64,000 nt of DNA from Gigantopelta aegis (taxonomy: Eukaryota; Mollusca; Gastropoda; Neomphalida; Peltospiridae): the NCBI RefSeq assembly GCF_016097555.1, contig NC_054713.1, positions 43,931,071 through 43,995,070 of the forward strand. The letters are read 5' to 3'. Each line of letters starts with the position of its first letter. Within the stretch, counting starts at the first letter, position 1. This document shows positions 33,387-38,173 of the stretch, in pieces. The notes below the pieces were generated by a model. That model saw nothing but the letters and a program-made list of their open reading frames with translations, was not told where the DNA came from and searched no databases. Both the position numbers and the translations under genes were made by a program.

Positions 33387-35630
33387 ACGCCTACAAAAAT
33401 GCGAGCTCGTACAGGTCTGCCTATCACCATATCTGACGCCCATTCTGCTCCTGTTTCCAGAATGGGGGATTTGAAGCTGATCGAGGGGTTTCCAGGGTTG
33501 TACGACGGGTGGTACCGACCCATGAATGGAACTGTGGACACGCCTCTCATGTCGAATGTCTGGCGAGCGAACGACACGCGAGTCTGGCTCTTCAATGTTA
33601 AAGGTAAGAAACAGCGTCTTGATCCTGATGGCCACAGACCACAATTATTTCAGCTATATGTTCCTATATAGCGTTAGTGGCTATAGCACGTTTCTTAATA
33701 TCAGTAGGCCCATGGATGTTTTAAAATACACCTTTGCCTGCCTGGGGGCAACATACCCTGAAAAGGACAACCCCTGTTGTTTCTCCAAGGGTACTGGTTT
33801 AAACAAACACACCCACTAAACCTGGCCGGAGTACACCCATTTTACACAGAAAGCATTACTTTTGAATGGACCGCTATTACTACAAAAAACTCTTCAATGT
33901 CAACACGTTACACGTTTTCAAACTACAGTCTTCCCTGTCAACTTTAGTCTGATAATCGCCAATTCAAAGCTGTCTGCCATGAAATAATCACAGTCAAACA
34001 GCAGACTACTGATGCCTGGTGCGCACGATTGTAAACTGCAGAGGACAAGTCGTGGTATTGATTGATTGATTGATTGATTGATTTTTTTAATCTCATCGAC
34101 TGGTGTTAGTCTGTTGTCTCGGTTTTTTATTAAAAAAAATTCCCAGTGTTATTTTATTTCCTGAGGAAGTATACTCTTTAAATGAAATGATGGGATTTTC
34201 AGATATCTTTTAAGACAAATTTACTATATTTTATACTTTTTGGGGGGTAGGTGGGGTATGAGATGGGTGTAGCTGTTGTTTTCCCTCTAGAATTCAAGCA
34301 AAATTCATAATTTGACAAACCAACATGATGTCATTATCATATTTGTTATCGAATTTTATGAAAGTATAAACATTATAAAACAAACATTATTATTATAAAA
34401 CTATATTTGAAGTGAGGGAGGTGATTTTAGCCAGCTCTCTCCGGGTGTTTCAGAGTTCTCTCCCTTTTATATTACTTCGTGGCTGACTATAAAAAAATCT
34501 ATAATTTATCTTGCTACAAAATGTCAACAGAAAACTTTGTATTAGAATTACTAAATGTTTGACATCCAATAACAAATGCTTAATTAACCAAGGTGCTCTT
34601 GTGGAGTCAGTAAAGAAAACAAAATTTAACTTTGTCATCTTCATTTTATAATCAGGGGCTGGGAGTTATGATGATGTGGTTCACTGCCAGTGATTAATTA
34701 AGCATTTGTTATTGGATGTCAAACATTTAGTAATTCTGGTATATCCTGATTAGCCATAAAATGCTGTAACAACGGCAAAGCTATGGGAACGCCTTTTTCA
34801 TGCTATGGAATTTACTAATTCTGATCCGACTTTTTTTTAAATTCTAAACAAAAATAGTTGTTGGTTTTTTGTTATTTCCAAAGCACTTTTTCTTTTCTTC
34901 TTACGTCAAACCAAACTGAAATTATTGCCAACAAACATTTTGGTATACTATAGGACGAACTATAAATTAGCTATAGATATAAAAAACATTTTGGTATAGG
35001 ACGAACTATAAATTAGCTATAGATATAAAATAACATTTTGGTATAGAACGAACTATAAATTAGCTATAGATATAAAAAACATTTTGGTATAGGACGAACA
35101 ATAAATTAGCTATAGATATGAAAAACATTTTGGTATAGGACGAACTATAAATTAGCTATAGATATAAAATAACATTTTGGTATAGGACGAACTATAAATT
35201 AGCTATAGATATAAAAAGCATTTTGGTATAGGACGAACTATAAATTAGCTATAGATATAAAATAACATTTTGGTATAGGACAAACTATAAATTAGCTATA
35301 GATATAAAAAACATTTTGGTATAGGACGAACTATAGATATAAAATAACATTTTGGTATAGGACGAACTATAAATTAGCTATAGATATAAAAAAAAACATT
35401 TTCTTATTATGTTTCACATTCTACATGCCGAGACATTTTTATTTTTCTTCCCAACAGATGATCCAACAGAACGAGTAAATTTAGCAGACAAAATGCCGGG
35501 CGTGGTTAGTAAAATGAAGTCTCGCCTGGCGTTCTACCGGAAGAAGATGGTTCCTGCGAACTTTCCTCCCTTGGACCCGAAAGCCAACCCGAAGAGATTC
35601 GGAGGGGTGTGGACACCGGGCTGGTGTTAG
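8336..35630 (+). CDS. Arylsulfatase B-like (ARSB/I/J group), 14 exons
   Basis: Hydrolyses sulfate esters; secreted or lysosomal. The exons are 8336-8447, 10725-10836, 11606-11657, 14976-15079, 19595-19701, 20041-20105, 21355-21456, 21993-22056, 22640-22737, 25241-25377, 26093-26157, 28622-28739, 33461-33603 and 35458-35630. They are joined by GT-AG introns with phases that agree throughout, giving 483 residues. A hydrophobic signal peptide (about 1-20) is followed by the sulfatase fold: PHILFIVADD (D35, D36), the formylglycine motif CSPSR (73-77; C73 is oxidised in this family), GKWHLG (K127, H129), QSVHAP (H214), ADNGG (D272, N273) and K290. These correspond to the metal- and sulfate-binding residues known in ARSB. 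NSS, NFT, NIT, NGT and NDT are possible N-glycosylation sites. Human ARSB is somewhat longer (533 residues). ATG 8336 is the first ATG after an in-frame stop. Minisatellites crowd the introns and invade the end of exon 12. The natural substrate cannot be read from sequence. Confidence 0.93.
8566..8953 (-). mobile_element. SINE, head B plus tail 1, full length
   Basis: Head B as at 2523-2907, but the 3' end is tail 1 (minus-strand reading: catatgtttgacgtccaata, gctcgagtggcgtcgttaaa). The 12-bp duplication ccttcggaatag flanks it (8554-8565 and 8954-8965). It lies in sulfatase intron 1. Confidence 0.9.
8980..9125 (-). mobile_element. SINE tail 2 fragment
   Basis: Contains tail 2 in minus orientation (ttaagacgcactcaacacat, atggcgtcagacatatgg, gaaacccgctgtcgc), ending in the poorly kept body. 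Confidence 0.75.
9130..9290 (+). repeat. Dispersed short repeat (cacaacagcttg ... tgacctgacc type)
   Basis: The words cacaacagcttgctatgaat and ctatgacctgacc recur at 42660-42725 (plus) and about 16005-16065 (minus). They are followed by the cgaacacgcccatctcgagt block also seen at 38516-38580. Probably one old SINE-like family. Confidence 0.5.
9291..9949. other. Intron 1 stretch with G run; nothing coding
   Basis: AT-rich, with a long G run at about 9627-9650 and a short near-duplicate (cactaggagagtgacatag / cactaagagagtggcacag, 9829-9890). No gene or named element recognised. Confidence 0.4.
9950..10345. repeat. GC-rich palindromic repeat island
   Basis: An imperfect duplication of about 84 bp (10000-10155) in which each unit contains the perfect palindrome ttgcgaccggtcgcaa or a variant, plus cgacgcgtcgcacgacca. 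Many cgacc/ggtcg words in both orientations continue to about 10340. The composition is far more GC-rich than the surroundings. It lies in sulfatase intron 1, about 400 bp before exon 2. Confidence 0.75.
10449..10592. mobile_element. Small MITE
   Basis: Inverted ends ggtgaccagggacctaattc and gaattaggcccctggtcatc enclose about 100 bp of non-coding sequence. Located in sulfatase intron 1. Confidence 0.75.
10725..10836 (+). CDS. Sulfatase exon 2
   Basis: Residues 38-74, from the acceptor ttccttcacag: GWNDVGWRNPSMHTPNIDKL, a typical sulfatase N-terminal stretch, ending in VQPVCSP. Catalytic Cys73 is here and the rest of CxPSR is in exon 3. Donor CC|GTGAGT. A SINE remnant begins only about 15 bp after the donor. 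Confidence 0.92.
10850..10985 (-). mobile_element. SINE tail 1 and body remnant
   Basis: Minus-orientation tail 1 (gttttgtttaacgacaccac, tggagcacattgatt) and a worn body (tatatgcatcatcccacaga). Located just inside sulfatase intron 2. Confidence 0.7.
11072..11500. repeat. (TC)n-(TA)n low-complexity tract
   Basis: Long pure (TC)n, then (TA)n, then a mixed CT-rich tract and again (TC)n. Arg/Glu- and Ser/Leu-rich frames over it are artefacts. It lies in sulfatase intron 2, about 100 bp before exon 3. Confidence 0.95.
11606..11657 (+). CDS. Sulfatase exon 3
   Basis: A 52-base exon encoding SRTAFMTGIYPFRAGMQ. It completes the C-S-P-S-R signature that directs conversion of Cys73 to formylglycine. 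Acceptor tttttag, donor CAG|GTGAGT. Confidence 0.9.
11688..12863 (-). repeat. Unassigned ~1-kb dispersed repeat, copy 2
   Basis: Minus-orientation copy of the element at 16129-17200, with the same ends (attcccagtctggagctc on the minus strand; cccattttca at the far end). A 187-bp MITE (11984-12170) and a C run near 12759 have been inserted or expanded in it. It begins only about 30 bp after the sulfatase exon 3 donor. Confidence 0.8.
11984..12170. mobile_element. MITE nested in dispersed repeat copy 2
   Basis: Perfect 16-bp inverted ends cagtgttcgagattaa / ttaatctcgaacactg, and a 5-bp duplication gtttg on both sides (11979-11983, 12171-12175). Copy 3 at about 16797 shows the uninterrupted site. 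Inside are several ggtatccc/gggatacc words in both orientations. Confidence 0.88.
12859..12997. repeat. 31-bp tandem repeat, about 4.5 units
   Basis: The unit runs catatttgatgatgtcaggg then aatcgtaacgt, with a few substitutions per copy. It starts exactly at the end of dispersed repeat copy 2, in sulfatase intron 3. Confidence 0.85.
12998..13750. other. Intron 3 stretch, nothing recognised
   Basis: AT-rich; short frames only, without domains or splice context. Confidence 0.35.
13751..13800 (-). mobile_element. SINE tail 2 end fragment
   Basis: Only gttttatttaacgacacact and caacacattttatttacgga remain. Confidence 0.6.
13838..14130 (+). mobile_element. SINE head A and body between ~60-bp direct repeats
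   Basis: The SINE (about 13906-14066) has a clear tRNA-like head (gggcgggacgtagcccagtg, box-B-like gatcgatccccg) and body, but no usual tail. Diverged copies of one sequence flank it (tcaatgagtaacgcatctct ... gtgcattcgaaat at 13838-13900 and tcaatgagtaacgtgtctct ... gtacattcgaaat at 14076-14128). They are too long for an ordinary target-site duplication. Confidence 0.75.
14298..14855. repeat. 43-bp minisatellite, 13 units
   Basis: The unit contains ccttccggcaccgctcagtg, gaggactgccattatcaa and a variable tac/gcc end, with one to four differences per copy. It lies in sulfatase intron 3, about 120 bp before exon 4. The frames open across it (141 and 89 codons) result from the repeat and do not join the gene. 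Confidence 0.93.
14976..15079 (+). CDS. Sulfatase exon 4
   Basis: Encodes HYVIEPSQAVCVPLNFTFLP then QELKKLGYSTHAIGK. It holds an NFT glycosylation sequon and the start of GKWHLG, with K127 split across the intron. Donor AA|GTAAGT. Confidence 0.92.
15195..15285. repeat. (GT)n microsatellite
   Basis: Nearly pure GT, then mixed gtgcgt words. Located in intron 4. Confidence 0.9.
15584..15868 (-). mobile_element. SINE, head A plus tail 2
   Basis: On the minus strand: head (gggcgggacgtagcccagtg, cggtgtgggatcgatccccg), body (gcaccacgactggtatatca, ctaccctgtctgtgggatgg) and tail 2 (catatgtctgacgccatata, gagtgcgtcgttaaat). This pairs head A with tail 2, unlike the copy at 2523-2907. Confidence 0.88.
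16129..17200 (+). repeat. Unassigned ~1-kb dispersed repeat, copy 3 (fullest)
   Basis: The most complete copy. It runs from attcccagtctggagctc to cccattttcaa, then a 3' part with two complementary words (atcccgagtcaggccaccga ... cggaggtcggactcgggat) that can fold. No RT, transposase or long open frame is seen, and the termini are not clearly TG..CA or inverted. It may be non-autonomous. Short frames conserved between copies (e.g. around 16266-16532) do not resemble a known protein. Confidence 0.75.
17270..17425. other. C/A-rich low-complexity stretch
   Basis: Two ggccat(a/t)t... words are followed by an A/C-only tract. Not coding. Confidence 0.6.
17501..19580. repeat. 58-bp minisatellite, ~32 units, inside MITE-like ends
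   Basis: The unit (array core 17712-19556) reads gatatgttcgcgtctgagta, tctatgtattattaattacg, tacaagtatacgtttacc. Variants (cac for cgc, tgtg for tgag, cat for taat, a missing 2 bp) are arranged in blocks. Outer sequences are roughly inverted (gagtagattccatttatgag at 17501; ggacaaatggaatgtgctcc near 19560), suggesting expansion inside a non-autonomous DNA element. It ends about 40 bp before sulfatase exon 5. The Tyr/Val/Cys-rich frames over it are artefacts. Confidence 0.88.
19595..19701 (+). CDS. Sulfatase exon 5
   Basis: Encodes WHLGFCSWECTPTFRGFDSY then FGYYNGAEDYYTHKT. H129 of the active site and the GFDSYFGY core are here. Acceptor ttgctgttgaacag, donor G|GTTAGA (weaker than the other donors). 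Confidence 0.92.
19711..20015. repeat. T-rich tract and long (AT)n
   Basis: Attt/tttg-type simple repeats, then pure (AT)n from about 19931 to 20007, ending about 30 bp before exon 6. Confidence 0.9.
20041..20105 (+). CDS. Sulfatase exon 6
   Basis: A 65-base exon encoding LYLDYRDGLHVADSYTGQYSA, the segment corresponding to the ARSB region before the KRA helix. Acceptor ttattttcag, donor GCA|GTGAGT. Confidence 0.88.
20451..20682. mobile_element. MITE with perfect 21-bp inverted ends
   Basis: Ends tactcaacaacgaaagttta(g) and its exact complement, each flanked by TA, as in Tc1/mariner-type non-autonomous elements. The core is about 190 bp and non-coding. Located in sulfatase intron 6. Confidence 0.88.
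20683..21354. other. Intron 6 remainder
   Basis: AT-rich, with a C/A homopolymer cluster at 21167-21255. No element or gene recognised. Confidence 0.4.
21355..21456 (+). CDS. Sulfatase exon 7
   Basis: Encodes YTFAKRAQDIIKTHNQSRPL then FLYLPFQSVHAPIQ. H214 in QSVHAP is an active-site residue of the family. Acceptor tttctgaacag, donor CAG|GTATTA. Confidence 0.93.
21993..22056 (+). CDS. Sulfatase exon 8
   Basis: A 64-base exon encoding VPKIYERWYQNVNNKGRREFS, matching the ARSB stretch around VPEEY. Acceptor ttcgctgaag, donor G|GTAAGT. Confidence 0.9.
22640..22737 (+). CDS. Sulfatase exon 9
   Basis: Encodes GMVSALDEAIGNITDSLRLG then GMMEDTLIVFTAD. It ends on the metal ligand D272; N273 opens exon 10. 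NIT is a glycosylation sequon. Donor GAC|GTGAGC. Confidence 0.93.
22785..23110 (+). mobile_element. SINE body plus tail 1, interrupted
   Basis: The body starts (accagtgcaccacaactgga) at 22790. About 120 bp of other sequence intervenes, then it resumes at 22928 (actggacaaaggccgtgtta) and runs to tail 1 (gatgattaacaaatcagtgt). The head is missing. Confidence 0.7.
23137..23540 (-). mobile_element. SINE, head B plus tail 1, full length
   Basis: Same module pairing as 8566-8953. Exact 14-bp target duplication ctttgctttcgaaa at 23123-23136 and 23541-23554. Located in sulfatase intron 9. Confidence 0.93.
23655..24775 (+). mobile_element. SINE (head A, tail 1) with internally amplified body
   Basis: The head (cggggcgtagcccagtgac) and body are normal up to catataaaacatccc. 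Then a 57-bp piece of the SINE itself is repeated, and the element closes with a shortened tail 1 (aattaccaaatgctctagtg, gtgtcgttaaac). Confidence 0.9.
23827..24738. repeat. 57-bp minisatellite made of SINE body, 16 units
   Basis: Each unit reads catcccttgctactcatgga, gaaatgtagcgactgtatgt, cacaattacatataaca. Units differ by one or two bases (cat/aat; ataa/agaa). Because 57 is a multiple of three, frames of 318 and 322 codons stay open on both strands. These are not genes. Located in sulfatase intron 9. Confidence 0.95.
24984..25199. mobile_element. MITE with Tc1-like ends
   Basis: Left end tactgaacaccaaaagaaac, right end the near complement gtttcttttgttcgtcagtg. The caaaagaaacgc core of these ends also appears at the terminus of the Tc1 element near 62830. 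Non-coding, in sulfatase intron 9. Confidence 0.75.
25241..25377 (+). CDS. Sulfatase exon 10
   Basis: Encodes NGGEMVFYANNWPLRGGKHT then VWEGGTRGSAFIHGAGLKKT. N273 and K290 belong to the active site; NWPLRGGK..WEGG is a hallmark of the ARSB group. Donor GG|GTAAGA. Confidence 0.94.
25400..25500. repeat. (CTTA)n / (TTTA)n microsatellite
   Basis: Pure tetranucleotide tracts directly after the exon 10 donor. Confidence 0.9.
25660..25965 (+). mobile_element. SINE body plus tail 1 with an insert
   Basis: Body (ggccgtggtatgtgctatcg, catataaaagatcccttg) and tail 1 (aaatgtttgacatccaaaag, gtgtcgttaaacaaag) are separated by about 110 bp of extra sequence (25752-25860). Confidence 0.72.
25970..26092. 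repeat. (ATT/GTT/ACT)n tract forming the exon 11 acceptor region
   Basis: Trinucleotide repeats run without break to attattattaag, the 3' splice site of exon 11. There is no ordinary polypyrimidine tract between the repeat and the exon. Confidence 0.85.
26093..26157 (+). CDS. Sulfatase exon 11
   Basis: A 65-base exon encoding IIHAVDWMPTLLSAAGGHVDE, matching LIHISDWLPTL of ARSB. Acceptor attattaag|A, donor G|GTAAAC. Confidence 0.9.
26158..26785. other. Intron 11, first part
   Basis: Mostly unassigned. A SINE tail 1 remnant (aaatgtttgacatccaattg, gtggtgtcgttaaacaac) lies at about 26588-26656. Confidence 0.5.
26786..27031. repeat. (GT)n-rich tract
   Basis: GT-rich with gtat and gtct interruptions, leading directly into the 74-bp array. 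Confidence 0.85.
27032..28617. repeat. ~74-bp minisatellite ending at the exon 12 acceptor, ~21 units
   Basis: Unit (73-75 bp): tgatttctagttctgtgtgt, attatacccaacattatttg, accttataacagtttatatt, catcgacgatatg. An extra partial unit lies at about 28203. Each unit contains tgatttctag. In the last unit this becomes tgatttctagttccag, the AG that starts exon 12, so the splice acceptor is the end of the array. Frames of about 90-120 codons over it are repeat artefacts. Confidence 0.93.
28622..28739 (+). CDS. Sulfatase exon 12 (shortest form)
   Basis: Encodes residues 340-379: IDGVSQWDSIRTGGVSKRSE then FVYNLDDFFIPTEGHSAI and the first two bases of R379. The first donor is AAG|GTACGG at 28740. Joining it to exon 13 (A|ATG GGG) gives AIRMGDLKLIEGFPG, which fits AIRHGNWKLLTGYPG of ARSB, so this junction is well supported. 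The last 26 bases of the exon and the donor are copied 60 more times downstream in frame, so longer forms of this exon are possible. Confidence 0.9.
28714..32355 (+). repeat. 60-bp minisatellite containing a coding end and splice donor, 61 units
   Basis: The unit starts cctactgaggggcattccgc aataag, then GTACGG (5' splice site) and 34 bp of former intron ending tgttacaaagg. There are 60 full units and one of 42 bp (third copy). Units are otherwise identical except one base near 32282. Unit length and the 18-bp loss are multiples of three and there is no stop, so a frame of 1,271 codons runs through (28687-32502). It repeats TEGHSAIR then YGYSKHCVLQRP. The array ends where a SINE head begins. 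Such sameness suggests very recent expansion or homogenisation; the copy number may be wrong in an assembly. Confidence 0.95.
32356..32935 (+). mobile_element. SINE with three tandem heads (head A, tail 2)
   Basis: Three tRNA-like heads follow one another (gtagcccagtggtaaagtgc at about 32362, again at 32497, and gtagcccattggtaaagc at 32625). The first two share a 3' part (gtttgaatgaacgtacc, ggaggaaatacaagtgct). Only the third continues into the body and tail 2 (atccgacgccatataaccg, gagtgcgtcgttaaataaaa), then a (ttcc)n end. It sits directly after the 60-bp array. Confidence 0.88.
33092..33387. repeat. ~148-bp tandem duplication ending in C runs
   Basis: The stretch acaacactatataactattt ... 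cacagcacaaccaga is present twice with about three base differences, each copy followed by a C run (the second about 30 C). It lies in sulfatase intron 12, about 75 bp before exon 13. Confidence 0.88.
33461..33603 (+). CDS. Sulfatase exon 13
   Basis: Encodes MGDLKLIEGFPGLYDGWYRP then MNGTVDTPLMSNVWRAND and TRVWLFNVK. KLIEGFPG and WLFNVKDDP correspond to KLLTGYPG and WLFDIERDP of ARSB. NGT and NDT are sequons. Acceptor ctgtttccag, donor G|GTAAGA. Confidence 0.93.
33604..34934. other. Intron 13, first part
   Basis: Mostly unassigned AT-rich sequence. It includes a (ATTG)n tract near 34056 and two inverted fragments of SINE tail 1 (34545-34640 and 34690-34742; catccaataacaaatgctta and its complement) that could pair as a hairpin. 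Confidence 0.5.
34935..35396. repeat. 43-46-bp minisatellite, ~10 units
   Basis: Unit acattttggtataggacgaa, ctataaattagctatagata, taaaa(t)a. One unit is shortened near 35330. It ends about 60 bp before sulfatase exon 14. Confidence 0.92.
35458..35630 (+). CDS. Sulfatase exon 14: C-terminus and stop
   Basis: Encodes DDPTERVNLADKMPGVVSKM then KSRLAFYRKKMVPANFPPLD and PKANPKRFGGVWTPGWC, then TAG. This is the usual ARSB-type ending (P..DPK...GVWGPW in human). Acceptor ttcttcccaacag. Confidence 0.95.
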
Positions 35631-35937
35631 GGAGTGTTGGGGTGTTACGTCTTACAAGCTTCTTGTACTATATTTTAATGAGTCAACAAATATCAATGTT
35701 CAGACGATGTTTTGTTTTAAATAGTCATTCAGAACCCGTATGTCTGTCTATACTCTAGCTCCACTCCGGGCTGTTCCCAAGTTGATCACGTCGTGTGGAG
35801 GGATACTTTTTACAATTATATATAATTACCACTCAAAGTATAAAATTTAATTATGTTTTTGTGTTTATTACATTTGACCCCTAAAATTAATATTTTAAAA
35901 GTAAGATCACAGTGTGCAAGGTTGGTTTATGATTGTA

Positions 35938-35943
35938 AATAAA
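35938..35943 (+). terminator. Probable polyadenylation signal of the sulfatase gene
   Basis: AATAAA about 310 bp after the stop codon, followed by a GT- and T-rich stretch (ttgtggttgttgttttaatg), the usual downstream context. Confidence 0.6.
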
Positions 35944-36349
35944 TATATGTATATTTGTGGTTGTTGTTTTAATGTTTTGTTTGTTTGTTTGTTAAGGGGG
36001 GGGGGGGGGGAGGGAGTAATGAAAGACCAGTGGATGGGTCGGCAAAGGAATGCTTTAGGAGGCACGTACACCAATCTGTTTTTGTCTTATTGACGAAAAC
36101 ATTTATATTTTATAGCTCAGATGATGCCAGTCGTTAAGGACGTCACATTATAAATATCTGCCAACTTTTAATGTCCGTTTTTTGTGAACAATATTTTGGC
36201 GAAAGATTTGCCGATTTGGTTTCATTTTCAAATTGTATTAAAAGTCCTTTACAGTAACATGAACAATCCAATTTGACATCTGATTCCGTTATGATGGGAC
36301 ACATAGTGATGTGAAGATATAGAAGATGAAGGAATTGCATTTACGTACA

Positions 36350-36351
<2 letters not shown>
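35944..36351. other. Intergenic, nothing recognised
   Basis: Includes a (TTTG)n and a G run near 35998. No gene seen. Confidence 0.4.
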
Positions 36352-36417
<66 letters not shown>

Positions 36418-36753
36418 GGAGAGAGAGATGGGGGAGAGGAAAGACGAAGGAAGTTAAAAAGACGGACGGAGTGAAGACCAAAAAGGAAGAAAGAGTGAGA
36501 CATATAGAGAAGAGGGAGAGACTGACGCAGGCTAACACCACACAGCCTATTCCTTCCGAAAAGCAGCAATGGAACTTTCATATGAACTTTCCCATTGACA
36601 AAACGGTGCATACCACTGACATTAATGTACCAGTCGTGAGACTGTTATTTGTCCACGTTATATTCATCATCATCATCATCACCATCATATCATCATCATT
36701 ATTATCATCATCATCATCATCACCATTAACAACATCATCATCACCATCATCAC

Positions 36754-36785
<32 letters not shown>

Positions 36786-37075
36786 CCATCATCAAAAAGC
36801 CGTCTTCAATACTTCTTTCTTTTACTGTTATCTATCCTCATCATCATCTTTATGCGACTAAACCGCATGGCAATATTCTACCACCCTCACTCAAATAACA
36901 GAAGGAAAGACAGATAACAGGACCGTAAGAACCAGGGGTGGTGGTGGTGGTAATGGTGGTGGTGGTGATGTTGGTGGTGATGATGGCGGTGGTGGTAGTA
37001 TTGGTACTTGGTTATAGGTGGGGATGGTGGTGGTGTGTGTGTGTGTGTGTTTGTGTGTGTGTGTGCTTGTACTCT
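36352..37075. repeat. Microsatellite cluster: (GA)n, (CAT)n, (GGT)n, (GT)n
   Basis: Pure (GA)n at 36354-36414, (ATC)n about 36665-36795, (GGTGGT)n about 36936-37035 and (GT)n about 37036-37068. A small SINE-like piece (gaactttcccattgacaaaa) lies near 36585. Between the sulfatase gene and the first lyase gene. Confidence 0.9.
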
Positions 37076-37129
37076 ATACAAAAAAAAGAGATAATCAGAG
37101 GTATGCCCCCACCCAACACACTAAACTGT

Positions 37130-37351
37130 CCCCCCTCATCCCCCACTAAAGAGTGTGTCCCCTCCAGATATCGTTCCTTGTGGGCCAGGATAACAGTATT
37201 TGACCTATCTGAACTTAATGATAGTGTATTCTTGACCTTGTGCCGGAACAGTTAGATAATACTAGTGTGAGAAGGAGCAAGTGTTTTGAGTTAAGTTGTT
37301 TTTAATATAGTTTCCTAGTTTCCTAGATACAGGACATCAACGATAGTTGTG
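37130..37351 (+). promoter_or_regulatory. 5' flank of lyase gene 1, duplicated at gene 2
   Basis: Parts match the sequence before gene 2 (42760-42929): gagtgtgtcccctcc / gagtggtgtcccct, gataatactagtgtgagaag / gataatattggtgtgagacg, and the 20 bp around the ATG. The tandem duplication therefore included upstream sequence, probably 5' UTR and promoter. No clear TATA box is visible. Confidence 0.55.
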
Positions 37352-37828
37352 ATGTTGTGTTTACTGTTCATCCTCACCTCGTGTGTTGCGGTGCAGTGTA
37401 AGTATAATTTTGTTAAAAAAAAGAGAGAAGAAAAAAGCAAAGTTGTATAATATTCCAAGAAAGAAATATAAAATGAGTAACTCGGCTTCCTGGTCAGCCG
37501 AAAACACATGGTTAGCTTCAGTATTTACTACGACAGATAGAAAGTTACAAAATTCAACATTACAAAAAATAAATAAATAACCCCACAATAAACACCCGCG
37601 AAAAAATCCCCCAAACAACGCAACATAATCGCACCCATCCTTTCGAAATTGTAGTGCATGTTTTTATGGTTATTTCGTGACAATTGTTTTTGCAAACAGC
37701 ATATGTCCACTTTCAACATATTAATATATAGCATAGATGTGATATGCCCCGAAAATATCTTAAACAATTGTTTGACAAAAATTTAAGACTGAAATGAAAC
37801 AAAATGGTTGCACATTAACACAATTATC

Positions 37829-37859
<31 letters not shown>

Positions 37860-38126
37860 CAACAGATAGAAAGTTACAAAATACATTACGAAAAAAATAA
37901 CAACAAACACCCCCTTAAAAAAATTACCAAAAAACCCAACCCAACATAATCGCCCCCCCCCCCTTCGAAATAGTAGTACAGATTTTTGTTATTATTTTAT
38001 GTTAATTGTTTTACAAACAACTTATTTCCACTATCAACATATAAATTAGTAGCATCAATGTGATATACCCCAAAATATTGTTTTAAAAGAGGCTAAAATT
38101 AAACAAAATAGCTGAACATTAAAACA

Positions 38127-38173
<47 letters not shown>

